Source of the DNA: Fischerella sp. PCC 9431
GTDB taxonomy: Bacteria; Cyanobacteriota; Cyanobacteriia; Cyanobacteriales; Nostocaceae
NCBI RefSeq assembly: GCF_000447295.1
Contig: NZ_KE650771.1
Location: 4,619,283-4,683,282, forward strand
DNA: 64,000 nucleotides
Reading direction: 5' to 3'
Shown here: in pieces, positions 8,987 to 17,867 of the stretch
Position numbering within the stretch: position 1 is the stretch's first letter
Layout: the number at the start of each line of letters is the position of its first letter
Position numbers and translations under genes: made by a program
The notes under the pieces: generated by a model
Told to the model about the DNA's origin: nothing
The model's input: the letters and a program-made list of their open reading frames with translations, nothing else
Database searches by the model: none

Positions 8987-11377
8987 ATGTTAAGAATCCG
9001 TTCGATTGTGTGGCAGGGGATAATGATCACAAGGGCGATCGCTATATCTTTGTTAGTAGCTTTCTTTGTCAGCATCAACTTTTTTCCCTTACCTGCCTTG
9101 GCACAGGAACTTATTCCCCATCCCGACAAACCCTTCACTGGAAAAATCGGTTTAACTTACAAAGACTCTGAACCAATAAAATCCCAATTGAAGTTGCCAT
9201 CTACCTATGGTCTGAAAAATCCACCCAATATCTTGCTAGTGTTGCTTGATGATGTCGGCTATGGACAGGTGGGTACTTTTGGCGGCGCTGTTTCCACCCC
9301 CACCCTAGATAAATTGGCGAAAAACGGATTGCGGTATACCCAGTTCCACACAACGGCTCTGTGTTCACCTACTCGTGCGGCGTTGTTGACTGGGCGTAAC
9401 CACCACTCTGTTGGTACGGGTATCATTGAAGAACTAGGAACTGGCTTTCCTGGCTATACCGGGGAAATTCCTCAAAGCGCAGGCACATTTGCCAAAGTTC
9501 TCCAGGATTACGGTTACGCCACAGCTTGGTTTGGTAAGAATCACAACGTTCCCGACTGGGAAACCAGCATGGCTGGCCCGTTCGGCCATTGGCCCAATCA
9601 ACTTGGATTTGACTACTTTTACGGATTTGTGGGCGGTGATACAGACCAGTTCACCCCAGCCCTTGTTGAAAATACCACTCGCCTCGAACCACCCAAAACC
9701 AATGCTGATGGCTCACCTTATCACCTAACTACCGATCTCGCAGACCACGCCATCAACTATATCCGTCAGATCAACGCCATATCACCGGAAAAACCCTTCT
9801 TTGTCTACTTGGCAACGGGTGCAACTCATGCGCCCCACCAGGTTCCTCAAGAATGGATTGACAAGTTCCAGGGTCAGTTTGATATGGGTTGGGATAAATA
9901 CCGTGAAGAAACCTTCCAGCGACAAAAGAAACTGGGGGTAATTCCGATGGATGCGAAATTGACGCCACGCCCAGAGGCACTACCCGCCTGGGATTCTCTG
10001 TCACCAGAGGAGCAAAAGGTCTATGCCCACATGATGGATGTATTTGCTGGTTTTACTGCTCATACAGATCATGAAGTGGGTCGCGTAGTAGATGCGATCG
10101 ATGACCTCAACAAGCTGAATAACACCCTAGTTTTTTATATTGCAGGCGACAATGGCTCTAGTGCGGAAGGTGGTTTAGAAGGCTTATTGAATGAAAATAC
10201 CATGTTTAATGCCATCCCTGAACCTTTAGAAACCAAACTGGCAGCAGTTGATCAACTAGGTGGTCCCTTGTATTTCAACCACTTTCCGGCGGGATGGGCA
10301 TGGGCAATGGATACACCCTTCCAGTGGACAAAGCAGATTGCGTCGCACTTTGGCGGTACCCGTAATGGTATGGTGGTTTCCTGGCCTAACCGTATAAAAG
10401 ATAAGGGAAGTGTGCGTGATCAGTTTAGCCACGTCATCGATATTGCTCCTACTATTTTGGAAGCTTTGAATATTCCCGCACCAGTTGAGGTCAATGGTAT
10501 TGGCCAAAAACCCATTGAAGGTGTCAGCTTTGTTTACACCTTTGACAATCCCAAGACGCCAACTCGTCATCAAACTCAGTATTTTGAGATGTTTGGAAAC
10601 CAGGGAATCTATCATGATGGTTGGATGGCCAGTGCTTTGCGATCGATTCCTTGGGATGCTTACCCAAAGCCAGCTGATCTACTGAACTTGAAGTGGGAAC
10701 TTTACAATATTAATAATGACTTTACCCAAGCAGACGACCTCGCCGAGCAAAACCCGCAAAAACTGCAACAGATGAAAGATCTCTTCTATGCTGAGGCTGC
10801 TAAATATAATGTGTTACCTCTGGATGATCGCCGCACTGAACGCTTCCGCGTCGAAAATCGACCCAGCCTAACCCAAGGGCGTAATACCTTCACCTATCCC
10901 GATCATATACGCGTGACTGAAGGAGCTGCTCCCGATCTCAAACATAAGAATCACACAATTACAGCTGATGTCGTGATTCCAGCTCAAGGCGCAGAAGGAA
11001 TGCTGTTGACACACGGTGGTCGCTTTGGTGGCTACGGTTTATTTGTGCAGGACGGTAAGCTGGTGTATCACTACAACCTGGCTAATGTCGATCGCTTCAA
11101 TATCACTTCTGACCAGATGTTACCTACAGGTAATGTCATATTAAAAGCAATATACAAGACAGAAGCCGATCAACCCGGTGCTGGTGGTACTGTCACCCTT
11201 TACGCCAATAACAAGAAAATTGGTGAAGGACAGGTAGGAAAAACTTTACCCAACCGCATCTCTCTTGATGAAACTCTCGACGTTGGTTTTGACACAGGTA
11301 CACCTGTTGCTGAAGCTTACAAAACACCATTTGCATTTACCGGGAATCTGAAGAAAGTCAGTGTTGATTTGAAATAA
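8987..11377 (+). CDS. Exported type I sulfatase (second of tandem pair)
   Basis: This 796-residue sulfatase is a paralogue of the preceding gene, with the same order of motifs: LLDDVGYG (D88, D89), LCSPTRAALLTGR (C126), WFGKNHNVPD, GATHAPHQ and AGDNGSSAEG. The N-terminus is a signal peptide with a long basic region, a hydrophobic core (ISLLVAFFVSINFF) and ALAQ cleavage site. The C-terminal beta domain ends FTGNLKKVSVDLK, nearly matching its neighbour. Differences cluster around the loop after GDNG, where this copy reads EGGLEGLLNEN and the neighbour has a Cys-containing loop; this may reflect different substrate preference. It depends on formylglycine formation, presumably by the FGE at 5378. 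Confidence 0.93.
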   Translation: MLRIRSIVWQGIMITRAIAISLLVAFFVSINFFPLPALAQELIPHPDKPFTGKIGLTYKDSEPIKSQLKLPSTYGLKNPPNILLVLLDDVGYGQVGTFGGAVSTPTLDKLAKNGLRYTQFHTTALCSPTRAALLTGRNHHSVGTGIIEELGTGFPGYTGEIPQSAGTFAKVLQDYGYATAWFGKNHNVPDWETSMAGPFGHWPNQLGFDYFYGFVGGDTDQFTPALVENTTRLEPPKTNADGSPYHLTTDLADHAINYIRQINAISPEKPFFVYLATGATHAPHQVPQEWIDKFQGQFDMGWDKYREETFQRQKKLGVIPMDAKLTPRPEALPAWDSLSPEEQKVYAHMMDVFAGFTAHTDHEVGRVVDAIDDLNKLNNTLVFYIAGDNGSSAEGGLEGLLNENTMFNAIPEPLETKLAAVDQLGGPLYFNHFPAGWAWAMDTPFQWTKQIASHFGGTRNGMVVSWPNRIKDKGSVRDQFSHVIDIAPTILEALNIPAPVEVNGIGQKPIEGVSFVYTFDNPKTPTRHQTQYFEMFGNQGIYHDGWMASALRSIPWDAYPKPADLLNLKWELYNINNDFTQADDLAEQNPQKLQQMKDLFYAEAAKYNVLPLDDRRTERFRVENRPSLTQGRNTFTYPDHIRVTEGAAPDLKHKNHTITADVVIPAQGAEGMLLTHGGRFGGYGLFVQDGKLVYHYNLANVDRFNITSDQMLPTGNVILKAIYKTEADQPGAGGTVTLYANNKKIGEGQVGKTLPNRISLDETLDVGFDTGTPVAEAYKTPFAFTGNLKKVSVDLK

Positions 11378-11501
11378 AAGTACTGTCAGCGAGAAATTTC
11401 CTGTCTGAAGATTGTTGAAGTGAAGATTTGGTCTTAACCAACTAAATTGTCGAAGTGACAATCAAACAAAAATATAGAAAGATTAAAAGTTAATAGTTTG
11501 C

Positions 11502-11548
11502 CCCATGAATTTTGATGATTCATGGGTGTTTAGATCCTCGGCTGATTA
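11502..11548 (+). terminator. Two hairpins after the sulfatase genes
   Basis: CCCATGAAT/ATTCATGGG (11502-11526, 7-base loop) is followed by a weaker GC-rich stem with G-U pairs (CCTCGGCT...AGTCGGGG, ending about 11560). They lie 125 bases after the second sulfatase and 30 bases before the MscS gene, consistent with termination or attenuation between them. No long T-tract follows the first stem. Confidence 0.45.
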
Positions 11549-11590
11549 AAAAAGTCGGGGTTCTATTACAAGAAAATACTTGCTGTAAAT

Positions 11591-13345
11591 ATGCCATGTA
11601 ACTTAGTAAGCAGAAAAAATCAGTCATTTTTGACAGTTATTTTCTCTCTTCTTGTAGCATTGCTGATTGTAATTAATCCCTTATCTGCTGCTTCTCAAAG
11701 TCCTTTTCCTGGTGACAGACCTATAGAGCAAGCACCTATAAAGTTGGGAGACAAAACGCTATTTTTTATCCAAAACAAGTTCTTTTCGCCTTCACTCAAT
11801 GAGCGTGCAGAGAGAATTTCTGACAAAATTCAGCAAGTGGCCGACAATTATGCCATTCCGGTTGATGCATTGAAAATGAGTGATGTTGCAGCTGAAGCAA
11901 ATACAATCATTTATGCTCAAGACGTTGCGATTTTGTTAGTTTCTGATACAGATGCCAAAACTGTAAAATTAACTCGGCAAGCACTTGCTAATCAATACTT
12001 ACAAATTATTAAAAATGCTATTAGTCAATATCGAGAGGAGCGCAGTCCTATCTACTTAATCCGTGCTACAATTCTGGCTTTTGTTAGCACAATTATATTA
12101 ATTATAATGTTACTTGTGCTTGGAAATGTAATGCCACATTTCTATCACTGGCTAGATGAACTGCATGAGCGATGGATTCCTAATATTCGCATTCAAAACT
12201 TTTATTTGTTATCGTCTCAACAAATTTCTGCAATTTTACAAGGTTTTGTAAGAATTCTTAACCTAATTATTATACTAAATTTGCTCTTTTTATATTTATA
12301 TTGTTTTTTGAGTTTTTTCCCCCAGACAAAGCAGTTAGCAGATAACCTATTCACATCTTTACAAAACCTATTTTTAACATTATGGAAAGAATTTTTAGCG
12401 TATATACCAAATCTATTGATTATTGCTTTAATTATCCTCTTGACTCGCTATTTTTTGAGTTTGTTAAAATTTATTTTTCAAAATATAGAAAGCAGAACAC
12501 TCTCAATACAAGGGTTTTATCCAGAGTGGGCAGAATCAACCTACCAGTTGCTGAAGTTTCTCACCATCGCCCTGGCGGCTATCATTACTTTTCCTAATCT
12601 ACCCGGTTCTAATTCCCCCGCCTTTCAAGCTATTTTCATTGTGATAGGGGCATTAATATCGTTGAGTTCAGGAAAATTGTTCGCCAATATTATTGCTAGT
12701 TGGCTTTTGTTATACGCCCGTACATTTCAGATTGGCGATCGCCTTCAAGTTGAAGATCTCATGGGCTTTGTGGAAGACAAAGATCTGCTGGTGACTCGAA
12801 TTCGCACGTTAAACAATGTTTTAGTATCAATTCCCAACTCTGTTTTGTTGTCGAGTAAAGTCACCAATTACAGTATGTTGTTACGAGAGAAGCAAATCCC
12901 AATTATTGTGCATACAACAGTAACTTTGGGCTATGATGCCCCTTGGCGAACTGTACATGAAACCCTAATTGCAGCAGCTCTTGCGACTACTGATGTTTTG
13001 TCACAACCTTATCCCTTTGTCTGGCAAACAGCACTAAATGACTTCTACGTCAATTATGAACTCAGAGCCTACACAAACGATCCCATAAGGCTAGAAAGAA
13101 TTTATTCAGAATTACACCAGAATATTCAAGATAAGTGTAATGAAGCAAAAATTGAAATCTGCTCACCTCATTACTCTGCTATTCGTGACGGAAATCAAAC
13201 CACCATTCCCAGTGAGTATGTTTCTGGTGACTACACTGCTCCAGGTATTCGAGTTAATCCGCTTTTACCTTTGATCAATTTGATTAACCCAAGTTCACCT
13301 GACACAAATTCTCAATCGTCTACAGAGCGAAGAACTTCAGACTAG
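11591..13345 (+). CDS. MscS-family mechanosensitive channel with exported N-terminal domain
   Basis: This 584-residue protein has an N-terminal hydrophobic signal (residues 13-34), an extracytoplasmic region of about 120 residues, a membrane domain of several helices from about residue 155 (RATILAFVSTIILIIMLLVLG) and the conserved MscS core from about 350: the pore-lining Gly/Ala/Ser helix (IVIGALISLSSGKLFANIIAS) followed by FQIGDRLQVEDLMGFVEDK and the VSIPNSVLLSSKVTNYS beta domain. Members of the family open on membrane tension to release osmolytes. A disordered tail rich in Ser/Thr ends the protein. Location directly after two sulfatase genes may reflect an envelope or osmotic theme, but co-transcription is not certain given the hairpins between them. 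Confidence 0.88.
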   Translation: MPCNLVSRKNQSFLTVIFSLLVALLIVINPLSAASQSPFPGDRPIEQAPIKLGDKTLFFIQNKFFSPSLNERAERISDKIQQVADNYAIPVDALKMSDVAAEANTIIYAQDVAILLVSDTDAKTVKLTRQALANQYLQIIKNAISQYREERSPIYLIRATILAFVSTIILIIMLLVLGNVMPHFYHWLDELHERWIPNIRIQNFYLLSSQQISAILQGFVRILNLIIILNLLFLYLYCFLSFFPQTKQLADNLFTSLQNLFLTLWKEFLAYIPNLLIIALIILLTRYFLSLLKFIFQNIESRTLSIQGFYPEWAESTYQLLKFLTIALAAIITFPNLPGSNSPAFQAIFIVIGALISLSSGKLFANIIASWLLLYARTFQIGDRLQVEDLMGFVEDKDLLVTRIRTLNNVLVSIPNSVLLSSKVTNYSMLLREKQIPIIVHTTVTLGYDAPWRTVHETLIAAALATTDVLSQPYPFVWQTALNDFYVNYELRAYTNDPIRLERIYSELHQNIQDKCNEAKIEICSPHYSAIRDGNQTTIPSEYVSGDYTAPGIRVNPLLPLINLINPSSPDTNSQSSTERRTSD

Positions 13346-13380
13346 TAACGCAAGGCGGAAGTGAAAAGTCAACCGATTTT

Positions 13381-13442
13381 GGATTTTGGATTGACCCCAT
13401 AGATAAATCTGGGGGCTTGTACCATTAAGGAATTATCGGTCA
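13381..13442 (-). repeat. Dispersed repeat (reverse copy of the 3722 family)
   Basis: GGATTTTGGATTGACCCC...AGATAAATCTG followed by GTACCATTAAGGAATTATCGG is the reverse complement of the repeat at 3722-3780. It sits between the MscS and MarC genes. Confidence 0.65.
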
Positions 13443-13501
13443 AAAGTCAAAAAAATTATATTTCAGGCTTCAAACTAATTCCTTTGCAGGAGGAGAATTC
13501 C

Positions 13502-14470
13502 ATGCAACGGTTAGCACAATTAATGAAAAAAGATGCAGTCTTGATGGTACGCAAAACAAGCAAGCAAAGTAGCAGCCAATTCTCCCCCTGTCTTCAGCAA
13601 TGGACATCGCTATTGGTGGGTGTAATTGGGATTGCACTTGTAACAATCTGGCTTAACTTTGCTGAACCTGTACTCGCGTCTAGTGACTTTAGTGCAGTAA
13701 ATTGTGTCAAGTTTGGTCTTACAGCAAATCGCTCAGTATGCGATCGCCAGATAGTTGCCCAGGTTTCTGATACAACTCCGGTATTAATCCCAAAGCAACA
13801 AGTTGCTAAAGAAATTGCCAATACACCTTTGCAGTCCAAGTTTGGATATTTCAATTTGTTTATTATCTTTTTTGTTACACTTGGGCCACTTAAGGTAATT
13901 CCGGTATTTGTGCAATTGACTGAAAAGGCAGATCAAAAGCTGCGTCGGGAACTGTCTTTTCGTAGTTCTTTGATCTCAACAATCACTATTGTTTTAGTTG
14001 CCATTATCGGTCAAAATCTGCTGAATATCTGGAGAATTGAATTACCAGCATTAATGATTGCAGGCGGAATTTTGCTGTTCTTGGTAGCTTTGGAAATTGT
14101 GATGGCTCAATATGCGTCTGCTAGCAAAGTTGAGATTGCTGAAGAACCTTCCTTAAAGGAGGCGATCGCTCCGTTGGCTTTTCCCACGATTTTGACTCCT
14201 TTTGGCATTGCTATTGCTTTGATGATGATGGTGATGGCCCGTATCATCGGCATCAATCAAGGCTTTGTTCTATTATTACTATTGCTGGTCATGGGTTTGA
14301 ATCTAGTTTGCATGTTGGCAGCTAGACCAATTCTGACTTTTATCAAACCCGTCACCTTACGCATATCAGGGTTTGTCCTTGGGGTGATGCAGCTAGCGTT
14401 GGGAATTGAACTGATATTATCTGCGATTGAAATAGAAGTCCTTGTCATACAGCGCCTTTTAGGGTTTTAG
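13502..14470 (+). CDS. MarC-family integral membrane protein with N-terminal extension
   Basis: This 322-residue protein starts at ATG 13502, seven bases after a strong AGGAGGAG ribosome-binding sequence. The last 210 residues are a MarC/YchE-like membrane domain (six predicted helices: FNLFIIFFVTLGPLKVIPVF, ISTITIVLVAIIGQNLL, ALMIAGGILLFLVALEIV and so on, with PLAFPTILTPFGI). The family function is unsettled. Ahead of it are about 110 extra residues with a hydrophobic segment (SLLVGVIGIALVTIWLNF) ending VLASS, then a polar stretch containing two cysteines. That extension is not part of the ordinary MarC domain. Confidence 0.85.
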   Translation: MQRLAQLMKKDAVLMVRKTSKQSSSQFSPCLQQWTSLLVGVIGIALVTIWLNFAEPVLASSDFSAVNCVKFGLTANRSVCDRQIVAQVSDTTPVLIPKQQVAKEIANTPLQSKFGYFNLFIIFFVTLGPLKVIPVFVQLTEKADQKLRRELSFRSSLISTITIVLVAIIGQNLLNIWRIELPALMIAGGILLFLVALEIVMAQYASASKVEIAEEPSLKEAIAPLAFPTILTPFGIAIALMMMVMARIIGINQGFVLLLLLLVMGLNLVCMLAARPILTFIKPVTLRISGFVLGVMQLALGIELILSAIEIEVLVIQRLLGF

Positions 14471-14473
14471 TAC

Positions 14474-14520
14474 AACTTTGCGTAAGACTTGTGATTGAAA
14501 CGCAAAGTTTCTCTTTGAAT
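14474..14520 (+). terminator. Possible terminator after the MarC-family gene
   Basis: AACTTTGCG (14474-14482) and CGCAAAGTT (14501-14509) form a 9-bp stem with an 18-base loop, followed by TCTCTTTGAATTT. It lies three bases past the MarC stop. The long loop and broken T-tract make this moderate evidence. Confidence 0.45.
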
Positions 14521-14569
14521 TTAGGTAATTTAGCGTTTAGGTAGCTTCGGATGAGGGAGAATCTCAAAA

Positions 14570-16003
14570 ATGACAACAATTGCAACCGCCCAACCACCAT
14601 CTTTTGAACAACGGCTGGATGCATCCAAGATCACCCGCGTCATGTGGCTAGTTTGGGCATTGTCCGCCGGATTGATTGCTTTGGATGGTTTTGACTTTTT
14701 CATTATTGGTGTGGCCCTTCCTTTTCTGAAACGGGACTTTGGGCTGAGTTCTGTGGAAATCGGATCTGTTGCTGTGGCTGCGGTGGCGGGGTCATTGTTG
14801 GGGTCGCTAATTTTAGGCCCGATCACTGATAAAATCGGGCGTCAGATAATGCTTATAGTAGATGTTGCGATTTTTGTGATCGCTACCGCAGGGACTGCGC
14901 TTGCTTGGAATGCAGCCTCGTTGATTGTGTTTCGTTTCCTGGTTGGTGTAGGTATTGGTGCTGATTATCCTATCAGTGTGTCTTACATTACCGAGAATGT
15001 CCCCTCTCGATTGCGGGGTCGGATGGTGATTGGGGCTTTTACTTTCCAGGCGATCGGCGCTCTTTTGGGTGCGGTGACTGGGATAGTGGTAATTCATCTG
15101 TTCCAGACTTTTTATCCAGAATCATCTATGCTTGCGATTCAGTATGCTTGGCGCTGGATGCTTGGGGTGGGATTAATGTTAGCGATCGCAATTGGGATTT
15201 TACGTTTTAGCTTTTTGCTGGAAAGTCCCCGCTATTACATTGCTCAAGGTAATTATGAAGCTGCATCTAAGGCAGCGTCTACACTACTGGAGGAACCAGT
15301 TAATATTACCCCACAGACAGACCCCCCAGACCGGGAACCAAGCTTGTCATACAAAGCATTATTTTCTTCTCAATACCGCCAGCGCACAATTTTAGCTTCA
15401 GTTCCTTGGTTTCTACAAGATATTGCTACCTACGGAATTGGGATTTTCACACCTACTATTATTGGTTTTTTGGCTTTTACCAGCGAAGAGAGTTTTCTCG
15501 CCAAAGAAATGGCTTCTGCAAAAGGTTCTGCCTTTGTGGATTTATTTTTGATTGTCGGTTTCTTGATTGCGGTGCTGTTAATTGACCGATTCGGACGCAT
15601 CAAGTTGCAAATTGCTGGCTTTTTGGGGATGGCGGTTGGACTTGTAATTTTGGCAGCAGCCAGTGTTTTAGTCTTGAGTAAAGAACCCAACGTTGCTCTT
15701 GTTTTTATAGGATTCTTAGTTTTCAACTTGATGATGAATGCTGGTCCTAACTCCACTACATTTTTATTATCGGGAGAAGTGTTCCCAACTTCAATTCGAG
15801 CCAGTGGTGCGGGGTTTGCTGCTGCTTTTGCTAAAGCCGGAGCGGTATTTGGTACGTTTGCATTGCCAATTTTGCAAAAATCACTGGGAGCGCCTATTCT
15901 GCTGTCGCTGCTGTCTCTAAGTTGCATACTAGCAGCTGTGATTACATACATATTTCGAGTCGAGACAACAGGGCGATCGCTTCAAGAAGTTGGTGTTGAA
16001 TAA
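14570..16003 (+). CDS. MFS transporter (12 TM, substrate unknown)
   Basis: This 477-residue major facilitator superfamily carrier has the motif A loop GPITDKIGRQ between helices 2 and 3, the DGFDFFIIGVALP first helix seen in the metabolite:H+ symporter and phosphate/sugar branches, RFLVGVGIGADYPIS in helix 4 and LLESPRYYIAQGNYEAA after helix 6. In the family it moves a small organic or inorganic anion or sugar with protons; I cannot fix the substrate from sequence. GAGGGAG at 14551 provides a ribosome-binding site. The following DUF202-BASS gene begins only 2 bases after this stop, so the two are almost certainly co-transcribed. Confidence 0.88.
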   Translation: MTTIATAQPPSFEQRLDASKITRVMWLVWALSAGLIALDGFDFFIIGVALPFLKRDFGLSSVEIGSVAVAAVAGSLLGSLILGPITDKIGRQIMLIVDVAIFVIATAGTALAWNAASLIVFRFLVGVGIGADYPISVSYITENVPSRLRGRMVIGAFTFQAIGALLGAVTGIVVIHLFQTFYPESSMLAIQYAWRWMLGVGLMLAIAIGILRFSFLLESPRYYIAQGNYEAASKAASTLLEEPVNITPQTDPPDREPSLSYKALFSSQYRQRTILASVPWFLQDIATYGIGIFTPTIIGFLAFTSEESFLAKEMASAKGSAFVDLFLIVGFLIAVLLIDRFGRIKLQIAGFLGMAVGLVILAAASVLVLSKEPNVALVFIGFLVFNLMMNAGPNSTTFLLSGEVFPTSIRASGAGFAAAFAKAGAVFGTFALPILQKSLGAPILLSLLSLSCILAAVITYIFRVETTGRSLQEVGVE

Positions 16004-16005
16004 TT

Positions 16006-17406
16006 ATGAGTGAAGCTTTTGAAATACCTTCCAATTCTAATGCAGAAGCAACTGAGACATTTACTCAAAATACTTCACCATTTGCTGGTTTGGGTAACAC
16101 CGAATTGTCAGTTGTCCGCACTGATTTAGCTGAGGTACGGACAGACCTTGCTAGGGAGCGTAATCGCATGGCAGCAGAACGAACTCTTATGGCATGGATT
16201 CGGACATCGCTATCAATGATTACCTTTGGGTTCGGTATTGATCGCTTCTTTCATTATTTAAAAATAGTGAAAACGGACGCTTCTGTTGATCAACTCAGCG
16301 AAGAACGAGTTCTTGGTCTGAGTTTGATTACTTTAGGAGTTTTCGCCCTAGCAGCAGCAATGGTAAGTCATTGGCGGACGTTGAAAAAGATTGAACAACA
16401 CAATTTCAAATACATTCCTGGCTGGTCTTTGGGCATCACAGTGGCAATTGTACTGGTGTTTATTGGATTGGCTAGTTATATTCCCCTGCTGATACAAGAC
16501 GTTAAAATCATGGATTTTATTAATTTAGATAGTCAAATTATTCAGAATCTTGCATCATTAACTGTGTTCTCAATTATGCTGACTTTGGGTGTAGAACTAC
16601 CTTTCAAGGAACTGCTTGATTTTTGGCAAAAACCAGGTTTGTTGGCGCGATCGCTCTTGGCTGTGATTGTCATACCTGCGATTGTGATTGCATTGGTATT
16701 GTTGGTTTTCAATTTGCCTAAAACTTTTGCGATCGCACTGGTGTTACTCATTGCTTCACCAGGCCCGGCGCTGCTAACGAAACGCGCTGCAATGGCAGGA
16801 GCAAGCTTTGATTACGTACTTAGCCTACAGGTAACATTAGCTCTTCTGGCTGTTATGGTGACACCTTTAATCTTGAAGTTATTTAGTTTTCTAATACCAT
16901 ATACTAATGAAAATGTCAATTTTTTAATGGTAGCAAAACAAATTACCTTGGTGCAGTTTTTGCCTCTCAGCCTTGGGTTAGCTATTCGGACAATTTGGTC
17001 AGAGTTAGCAGAGGAAATTAACAATTTCCTGAAAGCGATCGCTAATACACTATTTATTGTGTTATCAATTTTTGCTTTGGTTGTTGGCTTGAATCTGATT
17101 CCTGGGTTGGGTATAATTCCGCTCCTGGTTGCTATTTTGATAACTTTGCTAGGACTGATGATTGGACATGTGTTAGCTAGTGGCTATGAGGCAGATATTC
17201 AATCTGGTTTGGCGGTGACAACCATCGCCCGCAATGTGGGGTTAGCAATTTTCATTGCTACTAAAAACGGACAGGCTCAGTTAGTTTCTGTGATTGTCGC
17301 CCTTTTGATTGTGGGTATTGTAGCTGGACTTCCCTACTCGGTGTGGATAAAGCAAAAAATTGCTCATTCGCAGGCAAAATCAATTGAAGCATCAGCTACG
17401 TCTTGA
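16006..17406 (+). CDS. DUF202 - BASS-type transporter fusion protein
   Basis: This 466-residue protein joins two families. Residues about 45-165 are a DUF202 domain with the signature RERNRMAAERTLMAWIRTSLS and three predicted helices. Residues about 175-450 resemble a bile acid:sodium symporter (BASS) domain: LTVFSIMLTLGVELPF, then LIASPGPALLTKRAAMAG in the substrate/ion region and VTTIARNVGLAIFIATKNG near the C-terminus. BASS proteins carry organic anions with sodium. DUF202 has no known function, so this fusion is informative: it suggests DUF202 modulates a carrier. Start is ATG 16006, 2 bases after the MFS stop. Two free-standing DUF202 genes follow on the same strand. Confidence 0.85.
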   Translation: MSEAFEIPSNSNAEATETFTQNTSPFAGLGNTELSVVRTDLAEVRTDLARERNRMAAERTLMAWIRTSLSMITFGFGIDRFFHYLKIVKTDASVDQLSEERVLGLSLITLGVFALAAAMVSHWRTLKKIEQHNFKYIPGWSLGITVAIVLVFIGLASYIPLLIQDVKIMDFINLDSQIIQNLASLTVFSIMLTLGVELPFKELLDFWQKPGLLARSLLAVIVIPAIVIALVLLVFNLPKTFAIALVLLIASPGPALLTKRAAMAGASFDYVLSLQVTLALLAVMVTPLILKLFSFLIPYTNENVNFLMVAKQITLVQFLPLSLGLAIRTIWSELAEEINNFLKAIANTLFIVLSIFALVVGLNLIPGLGIIPLLVAILITLLGLMIGHVLASGYEADIQSGLAVTTIARNVGLAIFIATKNGQAQLVSVIVALLIVGIVAGLPYSVWIKQKIAHSQAKSIEASATS

Positions 17407-17424
17407 TCAGAAACTAATAAATAA

Positions 17425-17853
17425 ATGAATGACCCTATTCCTACTCGCAAAACACCTAATATTCAAGCCGAACTTGCCAAAGAGCGCAACCGAGCCGCCG
17501 CCGAACGCACTCTCATGGCCTGGATTCGTACCAGCCTTACCTTGATCAGCTTTGGTTTTGGGATTGATGTCATCGTCAGTGCTATCCGTAGCTTTCAAGT
17601 TGTTCAAGACATCAATCCTGTGCGTCTTTCTCGGATTCTTGGTCTTGCTTTTATTGGTTTGGGTATTTATGCCATGATTATGGCAATGATCCAACATCAG
17701 CAAGAACTATATCATATCCGACGTAACGAAGAATATCTCTACACTCCCCGTCACTCTTTGGCATTGACAGTTGCGATCGCCCTAGTTTGTATTGCTGTCT
17801 TTGCTTTTATTGCTATTTTGGTGAATGCATTCACTCACAAAAATAACATGTAG
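17425..17853 (+). CDS. DUF202 family membrane protein
   Basis: This 142-residue protein is a stand-alone DUF202 protein with the full signature ELAKERNRAAAERTLMAWIR followed by TSLTLISFGFGIDVIV. Three hydrophobic helices are predicted, roughly residues 35-57, 72-95 and 112-135, with a basic loop (QHQQELYHIRRNEE) between the second and third. It begins 18 bases after the fusion gene and has the same domain, so it is a paralogue of the fusion's N-terminal half. Function unknown; the operon context points to transport in the cytoplasmic membrane. Confidence 0.85.
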   Translation: MNDPIPTRKTPNIQAELAKERNRAAAERTLMAWIRTSLTLISFGFGIDVIVSAIRSFQVVQDINPVRLSRILGLAFIGLGIYAMIMAMIQHQQELYHIRRNEEYLYTPRHSLALTVAIALVCIAVFAFIAILVNAFTHKNNM

Positions 17854-17867
17854 GCTGTTTATCAGCG

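Noticed and set aside
14530..15951. Several long minus-strand frames under the MFS gene and other membrane protein genes
   Set aside because: They are antisense shadows of real genes with biased codon content and show no domain motifs.
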